Assembly: GCF_001672915.1 (NCBI RefSeq)
Contig: NZ_LZKR01000093.1
Location: forward strand, 1 to 64,000
Direction: 5' to 3'
DNA length: 64,000 nucleotides
DNA from: Mycobacterium sp. 1245805.9
GTDB taxonomy: Bacteria; Actinomycetota; Actinomycetes; Mycobacteriales; Mycobacteriaceae
Below, in pieces: positions 34,540 through 43,495 of the stretch. The translations under genes were made by a program, and so were the position numbers. Positions within the stretch are counted from its first letter, which is position 1; each line of letters starts with the position of its first letter. Under the pieces are notes generated by a model. It saw only the letters and a list, made by a program, of their open reading frames with translations, was not told where the DNA came from and searched no databases.

Positions 34540-35708
34540 CGCTGCGGGAGCGCTTCGCCCCGGAGCGGCTGATCGCCACCGCCTGTGAGGAGGCGGGGAG
34601 CGACGACTTCGGCGACGACGGTTGGCAGGCCGGGTTGCAGCGGCTGACCGACGGGCTGGTCGACGAGGCGCGCCTCTCGCCGATCGGCGTGGAGATCGCC
34701 TACCTCGACGTCATGCGGGCCCTGAAGAACCGGCTCGGTGTAATCGATTGGCGCAAGCAACATCCCGAGATCGCCCGCAAGCCGATCACGGCGCCGATCT
34801 TCATCGTGGGCCAGCCGCGCACTGGCACCACGATCCTCTACGACCTGCTCGCCCAGGACCCCGACCTGCGGGCGCCGCTGACCTGGGAGGTGGATTCGCC
34901 CTGTCCGGTTCCGCAGCCCGAGACCTACCACGACGACCCGCGGATCGCACAAACGCAGGCCAGCATCGAACTCTCCGAACAGATCATCCCGGGATTCTTG
35001 GCATTTCACCCGATGGGGGCGCTCGTCGGGCAGGAGTGCGTCCGCATCACGGCCAGCGAGTTCACCAGCATGATCTTCACGGTGCAGTACCGCCTGCCGA
35101 GCTACTACCGCTGGCTACTGTACGAGGCCGACCATGCCGGCGCCTACCGATTTCATCGAATCTTCCTGCAGCACCTGCAGTCTGGCGTCCCCGGCCAGTG
35201 GTTGCTGAAATCGCCGGCGCACATGTGGCACCTCGACGACCTGCTCGCCGAATACCCCGATGCGTTGATCGTGCAGACGCACCGCGATCCGCTCAACGTC
35301 ATCTCGTCGATCGCCGCGCTGACCCATCACCTGCGGCGGATGGGCAGCGAAGAATCCAACATCGCCGAGTGCGCGGCCCAGTCCTACGAAGAGATCGTCG
35401 TCGGCCTGGAGCGGGAGATGGCGATGCGCGACAGCGGCGCCGTCCCTGCCGGACGCGTGATCGACGTGCTGTTCGCCGATTTCATGAATGACCCGTGGAC
35501 CACGATCAAGGACATCTACGGCAAGCTCGGCCGCGAACTGCGGCCGGAAACCGCCCAGCTGATGCGCGACTTCCTGGCCGCCCATCCCGGCGACGGCGGG
35601 GGCAGCCGCTATACCTGGTCGGACACCGGCCTGGACGCCGCCGAGGTCCGCGACCGGGTGGGCGCCTACCAGGACCGCTACGGCGTGCCGACCGAGCAGT
35701 TGCGCTAA
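34536..35708 (+). CDS. Sulfotransferase family protein
   Basis: A 390-residue protein of the sulfotransferase superfamily, which moves sulfate from PAPS to hydroxyl groups of lipids or sterols. The 5'-phosphosulfate loop is 'PIFIVGQPRTGTTILYDLLA' (about residues 87-106) and the 3'-phosphate region is 'ALIVQTHRDPLNVISSIAAL' with R and S in the usual places. Other marks are 'WLLKSPAHMWHLDDLLAEYP' and 'GSRYTWSDTGL'. The start is fixed by the ATGA overlap with DUF1214. Many mycobacterial members have no known substrate, and some family members may not use PAPS. Confidence 0.8.
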   Translation: MTLRERFAPERLIATACEEAGSDDFGDDGWQAGLQRLTDGLVDEARLSPIGVEIAYLDVMRALKNRLGVIDWRKQHPEIARKPITAPIFIVGQPRTGTTILYDLLAQDPDLRAPLTWEVDSPCPVPQPETYHDDPRIAQTQASIELSEQIIPGFLAFHPMGALVGQECVRITASEFTSMIFTVQYRLPSYYRWLLYEADHAGAYRFHRIFLQHLQSGVPGQWLLKSPAHMWHLDDLLAEYPDALIVQTHRDPLNVISSIAALTHHLRRMGSEESNIAECAAQSYEEIVVGLEREMAMRDSGAVPAGRVIDVLFADFMNDPWTTIKDIYGKLGRELRPETAQLMRDFLAAHPGDGGGSRYTWSDTGLDAAEVRDRVGAYQDRYGVPTEQLR

Positions 35709-35720
35709 CACGTTGCCGAC

Positions 35721-35772
35721 TGTGCGGCCAGCCGCACGTTCGCGGCCGAGTGTGCGGCCAGCCGCACGTTCG
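35721..35772. repeat. 30-bp-period hairpin repeat between convergent genes (copy A)
   Basis: TGTGCGGCCAGCCGCACGTT then CG occurs twice (35721-35742 and 35751-35772). Each unit folds as GTGCGGC-CA-GCCGCAC. It fills the gap between the sulfotransferase and the convergent DUF35 gene, so a bidirectional terminator or REP-like element is likely. A sister pair is at 62214-62264. Confidence 0.75.
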
Positions 35773-35791
35773 GCGTGCTAGCCCGACAAGA

Positions 35792-36202
35792 CTACTCCGC
35801 GGGTTCGTACCGCAGCATGGTGACGTCGTGCTCGGGATAATCGCAGAACACCGGGCGTACCCGCATGCCGACCCGCAGGTCCGCCGGGTCGACGTTGACC
35901 ATCTCGGTGGAAAACCTTGGCCCTTCGTCCCATTCGACGATGGCCAGCAGCTGCGGAACGGCATCGGCGAAGTGCGGGCCGACGGGCCGGCGCGCGACGG
36001 TGAACGAGTACAGCGTTCCCATCCCGGATATCTCGCGCCATTCCAGGTCGTCGGCCAGGGTGTGCGGGGCGCGCACCCGGGGATAGAACACGTAGCTCTG
36101 CGACGACGGCGAGTACTGGATGACGATGCGGTGTTGGGCCAGCGCGTCCCAAAACGGTGCGGTGGTGGGCGTTTTGACGGGCATCGGCCGCTCGAAGGTC
36201 AT
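35792..36202 (-). CDS. DUF35 OB-fold protein lacking the zinc-ribbon cysteines
   Basis: A 136-residue DUF35 protein, partner of the thiolase encoded 2 bp upstream. The N-terminal helix 'TTAPFWDALAQHRIVIQY' and the OB-fold ('GTLYSFTVARRPVGPHFADA', 'VNVDPADLRVGMRVRPVF') are normal. The ribbon is degenerate: where relatives have four Cys it has Ser31, Ser34, Ala45 and Thr48 ('YSPSSQSYVFYPRVRAPHT'), so zinc cannot bind there. The other DUF35 protein in the window (27002) keeps all four. It probably still supports the thiolase structurally. Confidence 0.8.
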   Translation of the reverse strand: MTFERPMPVKTPTTAPFWDALAQHRIVIQYSPSSQSYVFYPRVRAPHTLADDLEWREISGMGTLYSFTVARRPVGPHFADAVPQLLAIVEWDEGPRFSTEMVNVDPADLRVGMRVRPVFCDYPEHDVTMLRYEPAE

Positions 36203-36204
36203 CG

Positions 36205-37413
36205 TCAGTCTCCCTGCAGGATGAGCGTCGTCTGCTCGGACAGGATTCCCCCGTTGCCGGAGACGAAGGCGCGGTTGCAGTCGGCGACCTGAGCCGCGCC
36301 GGCGCGCCCCATGATCTGGCGGGTGGCGTCACACACGTGGTGCATCCCGCCCGCCAAGCCCGCCTGGCCGAAACCCAGTTGCCCGCCGGCGGTGTTGAGC
36401 GGGAAGTCGCCGCGGAAGGTCAGGTCGTGGTTGGCGACGAACTCCATGCCCTTGCCCTTCTCGCAGAAGCCCGCGTCCTCCAGGGACAGCAGCACGGTGA
36501 TCGTGTAGCAGTCGTAGATCGACACCATGTCCATCTGGTCGCGCGTCAGATCGGTCATGGCAAAGGCGGTGTCCGCGGCCTCCGCGATCGGGGTGCGCAA
36601 CAGATCCTTGGCGTAGGTCGGGGTCTTGAACGGCACGTGTTCGCCGAATCCCTTGATCCACACCGCACGATTGCGCGACCGCCGCGCCAGGTCGGCGTTG
36701 GCCACGACGACGGCGCCGCCGCCGACACAGGGCATCACGATCTCCAGCATGTGCAGCGGGTCGGCGATCACCGGGCTGGCGAGGACGTCCTCCACGGTGA
36801 GCGGCTTGTCCTTCCAGATCGCGCCCTCGGTGTGGTTGGCGTTGACCCGCTGGTCAACGACGATCTTGGCCATCGCTCGCTCGTCGTAGCCGTAGACGGC
36901 GGCGTAGCGCTGGGCCACCTGGCCGTACGGGCCGTTCTGGCCGAGGTTGCCGTACGGGATCTCGAATTCCGCCTGCGGGGAGCCGTATTGGTTGCTGGAC
37001 GAGCCGAAGTACAGGGCGTCGCCGTAGGTTTTGGGCTTCTTCTCGGACATCGGAGTGATGTATCGGGCCGGCAGCGCGCACAGCACCGCGTCGCAGATGC
37101 CCAGTTCGACGGCGGCGGCCGCCCGCCACACCATGGCCGCGGCGCTGGCGCCGCCGAGGTCCACGTGTTCGGCGAATCTCGCTCCCACGCCAAGGTATTC
37201 GGCGATCGTGGAGGGCACAAAGATCTCGGACTCGGCCAGGTGTGACGCCACGATGCCGTCGACGACCTCGAAGGGCAGCCCCGCATCGTTCAGCGCGGCG
37301 GCGCCGAGTTCGGCCCATTGCTCGATGGCGAACGGCGCGAGCGACGCCTTGTTCATCCGCTCGGGTGCCAGCTCGACGTAGCCGACTATCGCGGCTTCTC
37401 CACGTAATCCCAT
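36205..37413 (-). CDS. Thiolase-fold lipid-transfer protein (SCP-x/Ltp type)
   Basis: A 402-residue thiolase-superfamily protein. Marks are 'VDLGGASAAAMVWRAAAAVE' (Ser where thiolases have the nucleophilic Cys), 'QVAQRYAAVYGYDERAMAKI', 'VIADPLHMLEIVMPCVGGGA', 'MDMVSIYDCYTITVLLSLED' and 'GFGQAGLAGGMHHVCDATRQ'. These fit Ltp-type acyl-CoA aldolases rather than true thiolases. It is 9 bp downstream of the fused acyl-CoA dehydrogenase and 2 bp upstream of its DUF35 partner, the usual gene order for side-chain cleavage modules. The substrate is not known. Confidence 0.8.
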   Translation of the reverse strand: MGLRGEAAIVGYVELAPERMNKASLAPFAIEQWAELGAAALNDAGLPFEVVDGIVASHLAESEIFVPSTIAEYLGVGARFAEHVDLGGASAAAMVWRAAAAVELGICDAVLCALPARYITPMSEKKPKTYGDALYFGSSSNQYGSPQAEFEIPYGNLGQNGPYGQVAQRYAAVYGYDERAMAKIVVDQRVNANHTEGAIWKDKPLTVEDVLASPVIADPLHMLEIVMPCVGGGAVVVANADLARRSRNRAVWIKGFGEHVPFKTPTYAKDLLRTPIAEAADTAFAMTDLTRDQMDMVSIYDCYTITVLLSLEDAGFCEKGKGMEFVANHDLTFRGDFPLNTAGGQLGFGQAGLAGGMHHVCDATRQIMGRAGAAQVADCNRAFVSGNGGILSEQTTLILQGD

Positions 37414-37422
37414 GCGGTGTCC

Positions 37423-39648
37423 TTATTTCCGGGGCAAACCGAGAATCATCTGCGCGATGATGTTGAGCTGGATCTCCCTCGTCCCGCCACCGATCAGCTC
37501 GGCCGGCAGATGAAGATAGGGCTCCACGACCGCGGCGGCGGCGTCATCGACCATCGCCACCTGCCCGGTCAGCTGCAACGTGGCCTCGAAGGTGCGGCGC
37601 AGCAACACGTTCATCGCCACCTTGGCGATGCTCGACGCCGGACCGGACGCCTGCCCGTCGAGCAGCCGGATGGTTTCGCGCACGCCGAGCGCCCGGATGG
37701 CGTTGGTGTAGGCGTCGAGCTCGCCGAGCTCACGCAGCGCGTCGTCACGGTCGGGTCCGGGTTGCGCGGCGAGGCGGCGGAGCGCGACGGCCCGGTCGAA
37801 CTTGACGTATCCACTGATGGCCGAACGCTCTTCGGCCATCGTGGCGATCGCCAGGCGCCAGCCGTCGGTGGGGCCGCCCAGCAGCATCTCGTCGGGAACG
37901 AAGACGTCGTCGAAAAACACCTCGTTGAAGTGGGCCTGCCCGGTCGCAGTCTTGATGGGCTGGATTTCGATTCCGGGCGACCGCATGTCGATGATGAAGT
38001 AACCGATGCCGCGATGCTTGCTGGCCTCGGGGTCGGTGCGCGCCAGCAGCGCGCCCAGGTCCGCGTACTGCGCCAACGAGGTCCAGATCTTGTGGCCGTT
38101 GATCTTCCAGCCGCCGTCGACCTTGGTCGCCCGGGTGGACAGCGACGCGAGGTCGGAGCCCGCCCCCGGCTCGCTGAACAGCTGACACCAATGGATCTCG
38201 CCACGCTGGGTCGCCGGGATCAGCCTCTCCTGCAGCTCTTTTGGCGCTGCGGTCAGCACCGAGGGCAGGATCCACTCGGCGATGTTCAGCGATGGCCGCA
38301 CCAAGCCGGGCCGCTTGGCGAATTCCTCGTCGATGATGAGCTGTTTGAGCGGGCCCGCGTCGACGCCCCATGGCGCGGGCCAGTGCGGCGCCATCAGGCC
38401 GGCGTCCGCGAGCAGCGTGCGCTGCGGCCCAGAGGCCTGGTCCGGGTAGTCGCCGTGCGGTGCGGGCGTGTCGTTGCGCAACTGCATTGCCGCGTCGAGG
38501 GTTTCGGCGACCCAGGCACGAAACTCCGACTCCGCGTCACCCAGGTTGACCGACATGTCGCGCGTCTGGGTGCAGGTGAGCCCTCCCAGCCGTCGCGCCC
38601 AGCGGTTCGCCGGACCGATCGACCCCGCCAGGCTGATGGCCCGCCGCCAGTACAGGTGCATGTCGTGTTCCCAGGTGAAGCCGATGGCGCCGAGCATCGT
38701 CAGCGCGTCGAGCACCAGGTCCGGGATCGGCGAGACGGCGATCGTCGCCGCCCCGCCCGCGGCGAGGCGATGTTGGTCGAGTGGTTCATCTACGGCGCGG
38801 ACCGCGTCCCAGGCCGCGGCGGTCGCCAACTCCGTGTTGACGAGCAGCATCGCCGCGCTGTGCTGCAGGGCCTGAAAGGTCCCGATCACCTTGCCGAACT
38901 GCTCGCGGATTCGCAGATGCGCGGTTACCGCGTCGACGCACCACTGCGCGATGCCGGCCATCACGCTGGCCACCAGTCCGACGGCGACACACTCCGCGCG
39001 ATCGGCGTCAAGCCCGCCGAGCACCTCGGTCTCGCCGGCGACGTACTCGCTCAGCCGCAGGATGCCTACATCGGTCACCAAGTCGGTACCGCACACGGAA
39101 TCGACCGCCACCGTCGGCTTTTTGGTGTCCACCACCACCCAGACGTCCGCGCCGTCGCCGGTGCGAGCGCATACCAGGACGACCCGGGCCGAACAGACGC
39201 CCCCGGTGACGTCCGACGCGCCGCTGACCACCCAGCGGTCGCCGTCGGCGTGCGCCCGGAAGTCACCGCCGCCGGGCAGGACGACCGCCGCGGGTACGCC
39301 GGAGGCGAGCTCGCGAACCAGGGACTCCGCGGTCGGGTTCGGATCGGCAAGCAGCGCAACGGCTCCCGCGGTCACGGTGGGCAGGAGCGGGCCGGGCAGC
39401 AACGCCTTGCCGGCCGATTCCAGCACACACGCCGCGTCGATGAGCCGCCCGCCCTGGCCGCCGAGGCGCTCGGGCAGGTGCACCGCGTGAAAGCCGTTGG
39501 CAACCAGCGCGTCCCACCACTCCGGCAGGCGTCCGGCGGCCAAGTCATCGAAGCTCTCGCGGGTCGCGGCGATTGGGGCGTGCCGAGCGGCGAACTGAGC
39601 GACGGTGTCGCTGAGGTCCTGCTGCTCCGGGGTCAGTCCCAGCGTCAT
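37423..39648 (-). CDS. Two-domain fused acyl-CoA dehydrogenase (FadE)
   Basis: A 741-residue fusion of two acyl-CoA dehydrogenase domains, like mycobacterial FadE34 and its relatives. The N-terminal half starts 'TLGLTPEQQDLSDTVAQFAA' and ends with 'REQFGKVIGTFQALQHSAAM'. The C-terminal half holds 'WCQLFSEPGAGSDLASLSTR', the FAD/substrate motif, 'KIWTSLAQYADLGALLARTD' and 'RTFEATLQLTGQVAM' near the end. It introduces a double bond into an acyl-CoA. The ATG at 39648 gives a normal N-terminus; a GTG at 39678 is also open. First gene of an operon with thiolase and DUF35 genes, facing a TetR gene across an inverted repeat. Confidence 0.85.
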   Translation of the reverse strand: MTLGLTPEQQDLSDTVAQFAARHAPIAATRESFDDLAAGRLPEWWDALVANGFHAVHLPERLGGQGGRLIDAACVLESAGKALLPGPLLPTVTAGAVALLADPNPTAESLVRELASGVPAAVVLPGGGDFRAHADGDRWVVSGASDVTGGVCSARVVLVCARTGDGADVWVVVDTKKPTVAVDSVCGTDLVTDVGILRLSEYVAGETEVLGGLDADRAECVAVGLVASVMAGIAQWCVDAVTAHLRIREQFGKVIGTFQALQHSAAMLLVNTELATAAAWDAVRAVDEPLDQHRLAAGGAATIAVSPIPDLVLDALTMLGAIGFTWEHDMHLYWRRAISLAGSIGPANRWARRLGGLTCTQTRDMSVNLGDAESEFRAWVAETLDAAMQLRNDTPAPHGDYPDQASGPQRTLLADAGLMAPHWPAPWGVDAGPLKQLIIDEEFAKRPGLVRPSLNIAEWILPSVLTAAPKELQERLIPATQRGEIHWCQLFSEPGAGSDLASLSTRATKVDGGWKINGHKIWTSLAQYADLGALLARTDPEASKHRGIGYFIIDMRSPGIEIQPIKTATGQAHFNEVFFDDVFVPDEMLLGGPTDGWRLAIATMAEERSAISGYVKFDRAVALRRLAAQPGPDRDDALRELGELDAYTNAIRALGVRETIRLLDGQASGPASSIAKVAMNVLLRRTFEATLQLTGQVAMVDDAAAAVVEPYLHLPAELIGGGTREIQLNIIAQMILGLPRK

Positions 39649-39705
39649 GGCCGCGACCCCGCGCGGCTGAGACGACACGCCATCGAAGACCGCTGCCCCT
39701 TCCTT

Positions 39706-39729
39706 ACAAGACGAACCGTCTCGTCTTGT
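39706..39729. promoter_or_regulatory. 24-bp inverted repeat, candidate TetR operator for the fadE operon
   Basis: ACAAGACGA (39706-39714) and TCGTCTTGT (39721-39729) are exact complements around 6 bp. A second dyad, AGACG-AAC-CGTCT, is nested at 39710-39722. It is 58 bp upstream of the FadE start and 87 bp upstream of the TetR start. Confidence 0.7.
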
Positions 39730-39816
39730 GGCAGACTACGGGGCGGGTCAGGATATGTAAAGCGGACCGGACCCGGTGGGCGACCGAAGAGACCTGGGGA
39801 GATGAGGATCACTTAG

Positions 39817-40404
39817 ATGCCAACCGATCTCACCCAGGCGAGCTATCCGAGGCGCCGCAGCGAGAAATCGCGCACGGCCATCGTCACCGCGACCCGAGAA
39901 CTGCTTCTCGAGCGCGGATTCGACGGCCTGACCATCGAGGCGGTCGCCGCGCGGGCCGGCGTGGGCAAGCAGACCATCTATCGCTGGTGGCCCAGCCGTC
40001 CGGCGCTGGTCGCCGACGTCATGCTCGAGGACGCGGACAAGATCCTCGCGTCGGTGGACCACACCGAGGACCTCGCATCCGACCTCGTCGCGTGGGTACG
40101 CAAACTAGCCGCAACCCTGACCGCACCGCGGGGCTCGGCGATGCTTCGCATCCTGACCGTCGCCTGTATGGAGCACCCGGAAACCGCCGCCAAACTGCGA
40201 GCCGGGTTCAGTTTGCCGCTGCACGAAAGCGTCCGCAGCCGGCTTCTCGCGGACGGCATCGACGAGGCAACGGCCGAGTCGGCGGCCGACGCCATCGTCG
40301 GCGGCGTGGTGTACCCGATTCTCTCTGACGCACAGTCCTATTCACGACGCCGAGCCGAGCGCACCACCCGAATCATCGTCGACTCGCTCGGGGCCCGCCG
40401 CTGA
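39817..40404 (+). CDS. TetR/AcrR family transcriptional regulator
   Basis: A 195-residue TetR repressor of the common group with '[20 protein letters not shown]' at the start and the HTH '[20 protein letters not shown]'. The ligand domain ends '[15 protein letters not shown]'. It is divergent from the fused FadE gene with an inverted repeat between, which makes control of the fadE-thiolase-DUF35 operon the best guess. Its last 63 bp overlap the convergent pyruvate-kinase-like gene. Confidence 0.85.
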   Translation: MPTDLTQASYPRRRSEKSRTAIVTATRELLLERGFDGLTIEAVAARAGVGKQTIYRWWPSRPALVADVMLEDADKILASVDHTEDLASDLVAWVRKLAATLTAPRGSAMLRILTVACMEHPETAAKLRAGFSLPLHESVRSRLLADGIDEATAESAADAIVGGVVYPILSDAQSYSRRRAERTTRIIVDSLGARR

Positions 40405-42234
40405 CCAAGAATGCAGCGGACGTAACAACGAGTTCTTCTTGTAGTAGTGCTCCCCCATTCGGCGCATGATGTTGTCGAGCACCGTCACCGCCTCGGGCAG
40501 GTAGGGACCCTTGTTCAGCATCACGCATTCGGCCCGTTCGCTCATCGCCGCATCGCTGATCTCGGCGCGCGACGGTAGGCCGGTCTTGGCGAGCTGCTCG
40601 AGCACCTGCGTTGCCCAGATCACCGGCAGGTGCGCGGCTTCGCACAACCACAGGATTTCCTCCTGCAGCTCGGCCATCCGCTCGTAGCCGCACTCGACCG
40701 CCAGGTCGCCCCGCGCGATCATCACCCCGACCCGCGCCCGGCGCATCGCGGTCAGCAGCAGCTGCGGCAGGTGTTCGAAGGCGCGCCGCGTTTCGACCTT
40801 CAGCACGATGCCAAGATCGTCAGCACCGAGGCGATCGAGTTCGTCCAGCAGCCGCTCGACATCCGCCGGGTTGCGAACGAAGGACATGTCGACCAGGTCC
40901 GCCAGTTCGACCACGGCGGCAAGGTCGGCGACGTCGCGGTCGGTGATCGCCGACATCGGCAGCTCGGTGTCGGGCATGTTGATGCCCTTCGCGGCCTTCA
41001 GGCGAGCCTCGCCCTCTTCGGGATGGTCGATGCGCACGGTGATGACGTCGGGGTCGACGGACACCACCCGCCCGCCGATCCTGCCGTCGTCGAAGTGGAT
41101 CGCATCCCCGGGTCGGGCATGATCGAACGCCTCGGGCAGCGTGCACCCGATCCGCGCGACGGGTTGGTCACCGTCGACCGGGGCCGGTGAACAGTCTCGG
41201 GTCAGCCGCAGCAGGTCTCCGGCGCACAACAACAAGCTCTGCTCCTTGGCCGGCAGCGGGCCCACCTCGGCCGGCTTTCCGCCATCCCCGGCGTCCAGTG
41301 CCGTACCGGTCACCAGATAGGTGGTCTGCTGGGCGGTCAGCACGAATCCGCCTGCAGTATCGGCGGTCTCGAGTCCCAGCCGCCGCCTGGATTCGCGTGC
41401 GTCCCGCAATACCAGGACGTCGCCGCGGTCGCGGTTGGCCAGCCACCGTCGCGGGACGCTGATCACCGCCATGCCGGGTTCGGGCGGGTCGGTCGGCTCC
41501 TCGGTCGACGTCAACCACGCGCGCGCCGGGGCGACGACCTGACCGAGGGCGTTTCTCTGCGGCCGCAGTTTTATTGCGCGGGGCCCGGGCTCCAGCGGCC
41601 CGGTACGCAACTTCGGGCCTGCGAGATCCATCGCCACCAAGCATGTTTCGCCGGCGCGGGTGGCCGCGTCCCGGACATGGTGGGCCATCGCGCGCCACGC
41701 CGGTGCGTCGTCGTGCGCGCAGTTGATCCGCGCGATGTTCATGCCGCGTCGCACCAGCCCGCGAACCAGGTCGGCGTCGGTGGCGGCCTCCGACGGCAGC
41801 GTGACCATGATGCGGGTCGCGCGGTGCGGCGGGCGTGGACCCAGCAGGTCCACCGTGTGTTGCCGCAAGATCTCGGGTCCGCGGCCGATGGGCACCACCG
41901 ACGGCAGCGGCGGCTCCCATCTTCCCTCCACGATGGCGGCGATGGCCGAGCGCACCGCCGAAAGCGTGGCTTGAACATGTGATTCGCTGCGGCCCAGCGA
42001 CGACAGCCCGAACTCCGCCAAGTCCGTCTGCAGCTGCCGCAAATCGAATTGGCGAATGGCCCAGTAATGGACCAGGTTTCGCGCGCTCGACCGATGCCCG
42101 GGCGCCACGGTGGTCAGCCATGTCGCCCACGAGCGCTCGGCCTCGGACAATCTGGCCAACAAGCCGTCGACCCGTTCGAGCAAACCCGCCAGTCGCCGCA
42201 GGTCACCTCCCCGGGCCATGCACTGAGTGGGCAC
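40342..42234 (-). CDS. Pyruvate-kinase-like protein with N-terminal extension
   Basis: A 630-residue protein with a pyruvate kinase barrel but an unusual shape. Residues 1-130 are a helical extension unknown in glycolytic enzymes. The barrel follows: '[20 protein letters not shown]', '[16 protein letters not shown]', a B-domain insert, then '[20 protein letters not shown]', the metal-binding '[16 protein letters not shown]' and '[20 protein letters not shown]', and '[20 protein letters not shown]'. The regulatory C-terminal domain is missing. The GTG at 42234 follows GGAGGAG by about 7 bp. Key catalytic residues are present, so phosphoenolpyruvate chemistry is possible but a different substrate is likely. 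Divergent from the triple-DUF190 gene. Confidence 0.75.
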   Translation of the reverse strand: MPTQCMARGGDLRRLAGLLERVDGLLARLSEAERSWATWLTTVAPGHRSSARNLVHYWAIRQFDLRQLQTDLAEFGLSSLGRSESHVQATLSAVRSAIAAIVEGRWEPPLPSVVPIGRGPEILRQHTVDLLGPRPPHRATRIMVTLPSEAATDADLVRGLVRRGMNIARINCAHDDAPAWRAMAHHVRDAATRAGETCLVAMDLAGPKLRTGPLEPGPRAIKLRPQRNALGQVVAPARAWLTSTEEPTDPPEPGMAVISVPRRWLANRDRGDVLVLRDARESRRRLGLETADTAGGFVLTAQQTTYLVTGTALDAGDGGKPAEVGPLPAKEQSLLLCAGDLLRLTRDCSPAPVDGDQPVARIGCTLPEAFDHARPGDAIHFDDGRIGGRVVSVDPDVITVRIDHPEEGEARLKAAKGINMPDTELPMSAITDRDVADLAAVVELADLVDMSFVRNPADVERLLDELDRLGADDLGIVLKVETRRAFEHLPQLLLTAMRRARVGVMIARGDLAVECGYERMAELQEEILWLCEAAHLPVIWATQVLEQLAKTGLPSRAEISDAAMSERAECVMLNKGPYLPEAVTVLDNIMRRMGEHYYKKNSLLRPLHSWSAAGPERVDDDSGGALGSAS

Positions 42235-42415
42235 GATGACTCCTCCGTGGGTTTGCGGCCACCTGGTGTTAACGTCCGCGTAACGGATTCGACGCGAAAC
42301 ATCAAGGCACACACCAAATTAGCGGCCAAAATCGCGCCGCAGCAGAGGAATTGGTCCCAAAGCCGGGCGGCGTGGATCCAATAGGTAAAATTTCGCAACG
42401 GCGACGGGAGCGGGC

Positions 42416-43495
42416 GTGGACGAGGACTGTCTGAAGCTCACTGCCTACATGGCGGAGCGCCGGCGGACCGGCGAGGGCTTCGTCTCCGACGTGCTGCTCA
42501 ACCTCTACCAACAGCACCGCATCGCCAGCAGCGTCGTGCTACGCGGCATCGGCGGATTCGGGACTGGGCGGCACCTGCGAACCGACGAGTCGCTCACGCT
42601 GTCCGAAGACCCGCCCGTGGTGATCGTCGCCGTGGACACCCGAAAATCGATCGAGGCCCTGCTCGACCCGGTGCTCGCGATCAAACGCCGCGGCCTGGTC
42701 ACGCTGGAGCGCGCGCGGCTGCTGCGCGAAGACATCAGCTTGCCGGAACTACCCGACGACTTGCGCGAGGCCGTCAAGCTGACGATCTACCTCGGCCGCA
42801 AGGAGCGCGTCAACGGGATGCCGGCCTACGTCGCCGTCTGCGATCTGATGCACCGGCGCCGCATTGCCGGCGCCTCGGTCTTCCTGGGCGTCGACGGCCT
42901 CATCCACGGACAACGGCACCGCGCGCGCTTTTTCGGTCGCAACGCCGACGTGCCGATGATGGTCGTCGCGGTCGGGTCCGGCGAGCGGATCGCTCGGGTG
43001 CTGCCGGAGCTCGGCGACCTGCTCCGCCGGCCCATGTTCACGCTCGAGCGGGTCCGGGTGTGCAAGCGCGACGGCGAATTACTGGAACGGCCACACGCCC
43101 TGCCGGGGGTCGACGAACGCGGCCTGCCCCTGTGGCAGAAGCTGATGATCTACACCTCCGAATCGGCGCTGCATGACGGTGTGCCGATCCACCGCGCGAT
43201 CGTGCAGCGGCTTCGTCAGCGCGAATCGCCGGACGGCGCGACCGTGGTGCGGGGCATCTGGGGTTACCACGGAGACCACCGACCGCACGGGGACGCGCTG
43301 CTTTCGCTGCGGCGTCGCGTCCCGGCGGTCACGATCGTCGTCGACACCCCGGCCAACGTCGCGGAATGCTTCGACGTCGTCGACGAACTCACGCAGGACG
43401 AGGGGCTGGTGACCAGCGAAATGGTGCCCGCGTTGGTATCGGACGAAGGCGACACCGGCCAGGGCAGGCCGCCCATGGCCAACCATCGCTATTAG
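42416..43495 (+). CDS. Triple DUF190 (PII-like) domain protein
   Basis: A 359-residue protein built of three DUF190 domains: about 5-110 ('LKLTAYMAERRRTGEGFVSD'), 118-218 ('VKLTIYLGRKERVNGMPAYV') and 240-340 ('QKLMIYTSESALHDGVPIHR'). Each has the family pattern of 'L-x-I/A-Y' strand, 'ASVxLGxxGxG' turn ('SSVVLRGIGGFG', 'ASVFLGVDGLIHG', 'ATVVRGIWGYHG') and 'P-x-x-I-x-V-V' strand. DUF190 proteins are PII-like trimers usually of a single domain; here one chain could form the trimer alone. GTG start. Role unknown; single-domain members are often next to CrcB fluoride channels, which are absent here. Confidence 0.75.
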   Translation: MDEDCLKLTAYMAERRRTGEGFVSDVLLNLYQQHRIASSVVLRGIGGFGTGRHLRTDESLTLSEDPPVVIVAVDTRKSIEALLDPVLAIKRRGLVTLERARLLREDISLPELPDDLREAVKLTIYLGRKERVNGMPAYVAVCDLMHRRRIAGASVFLGVDGLIHGQRHRARFFGRNADVPMMVVAVGSGERIARVLPELGDLLRRPMFTLERVRVCKRDGELLERPHALPGVDERGLPLWQKLMIYTSESALHDGVPIHRAIVQRLRQRESPDGATVVRGIWGYHGDHRPHGDALLSLRRRVPAVTIVVDTPANVAECFDVVDELTQDEGLVTSEMVPALVSDEGDTGQGRPPMANHRY

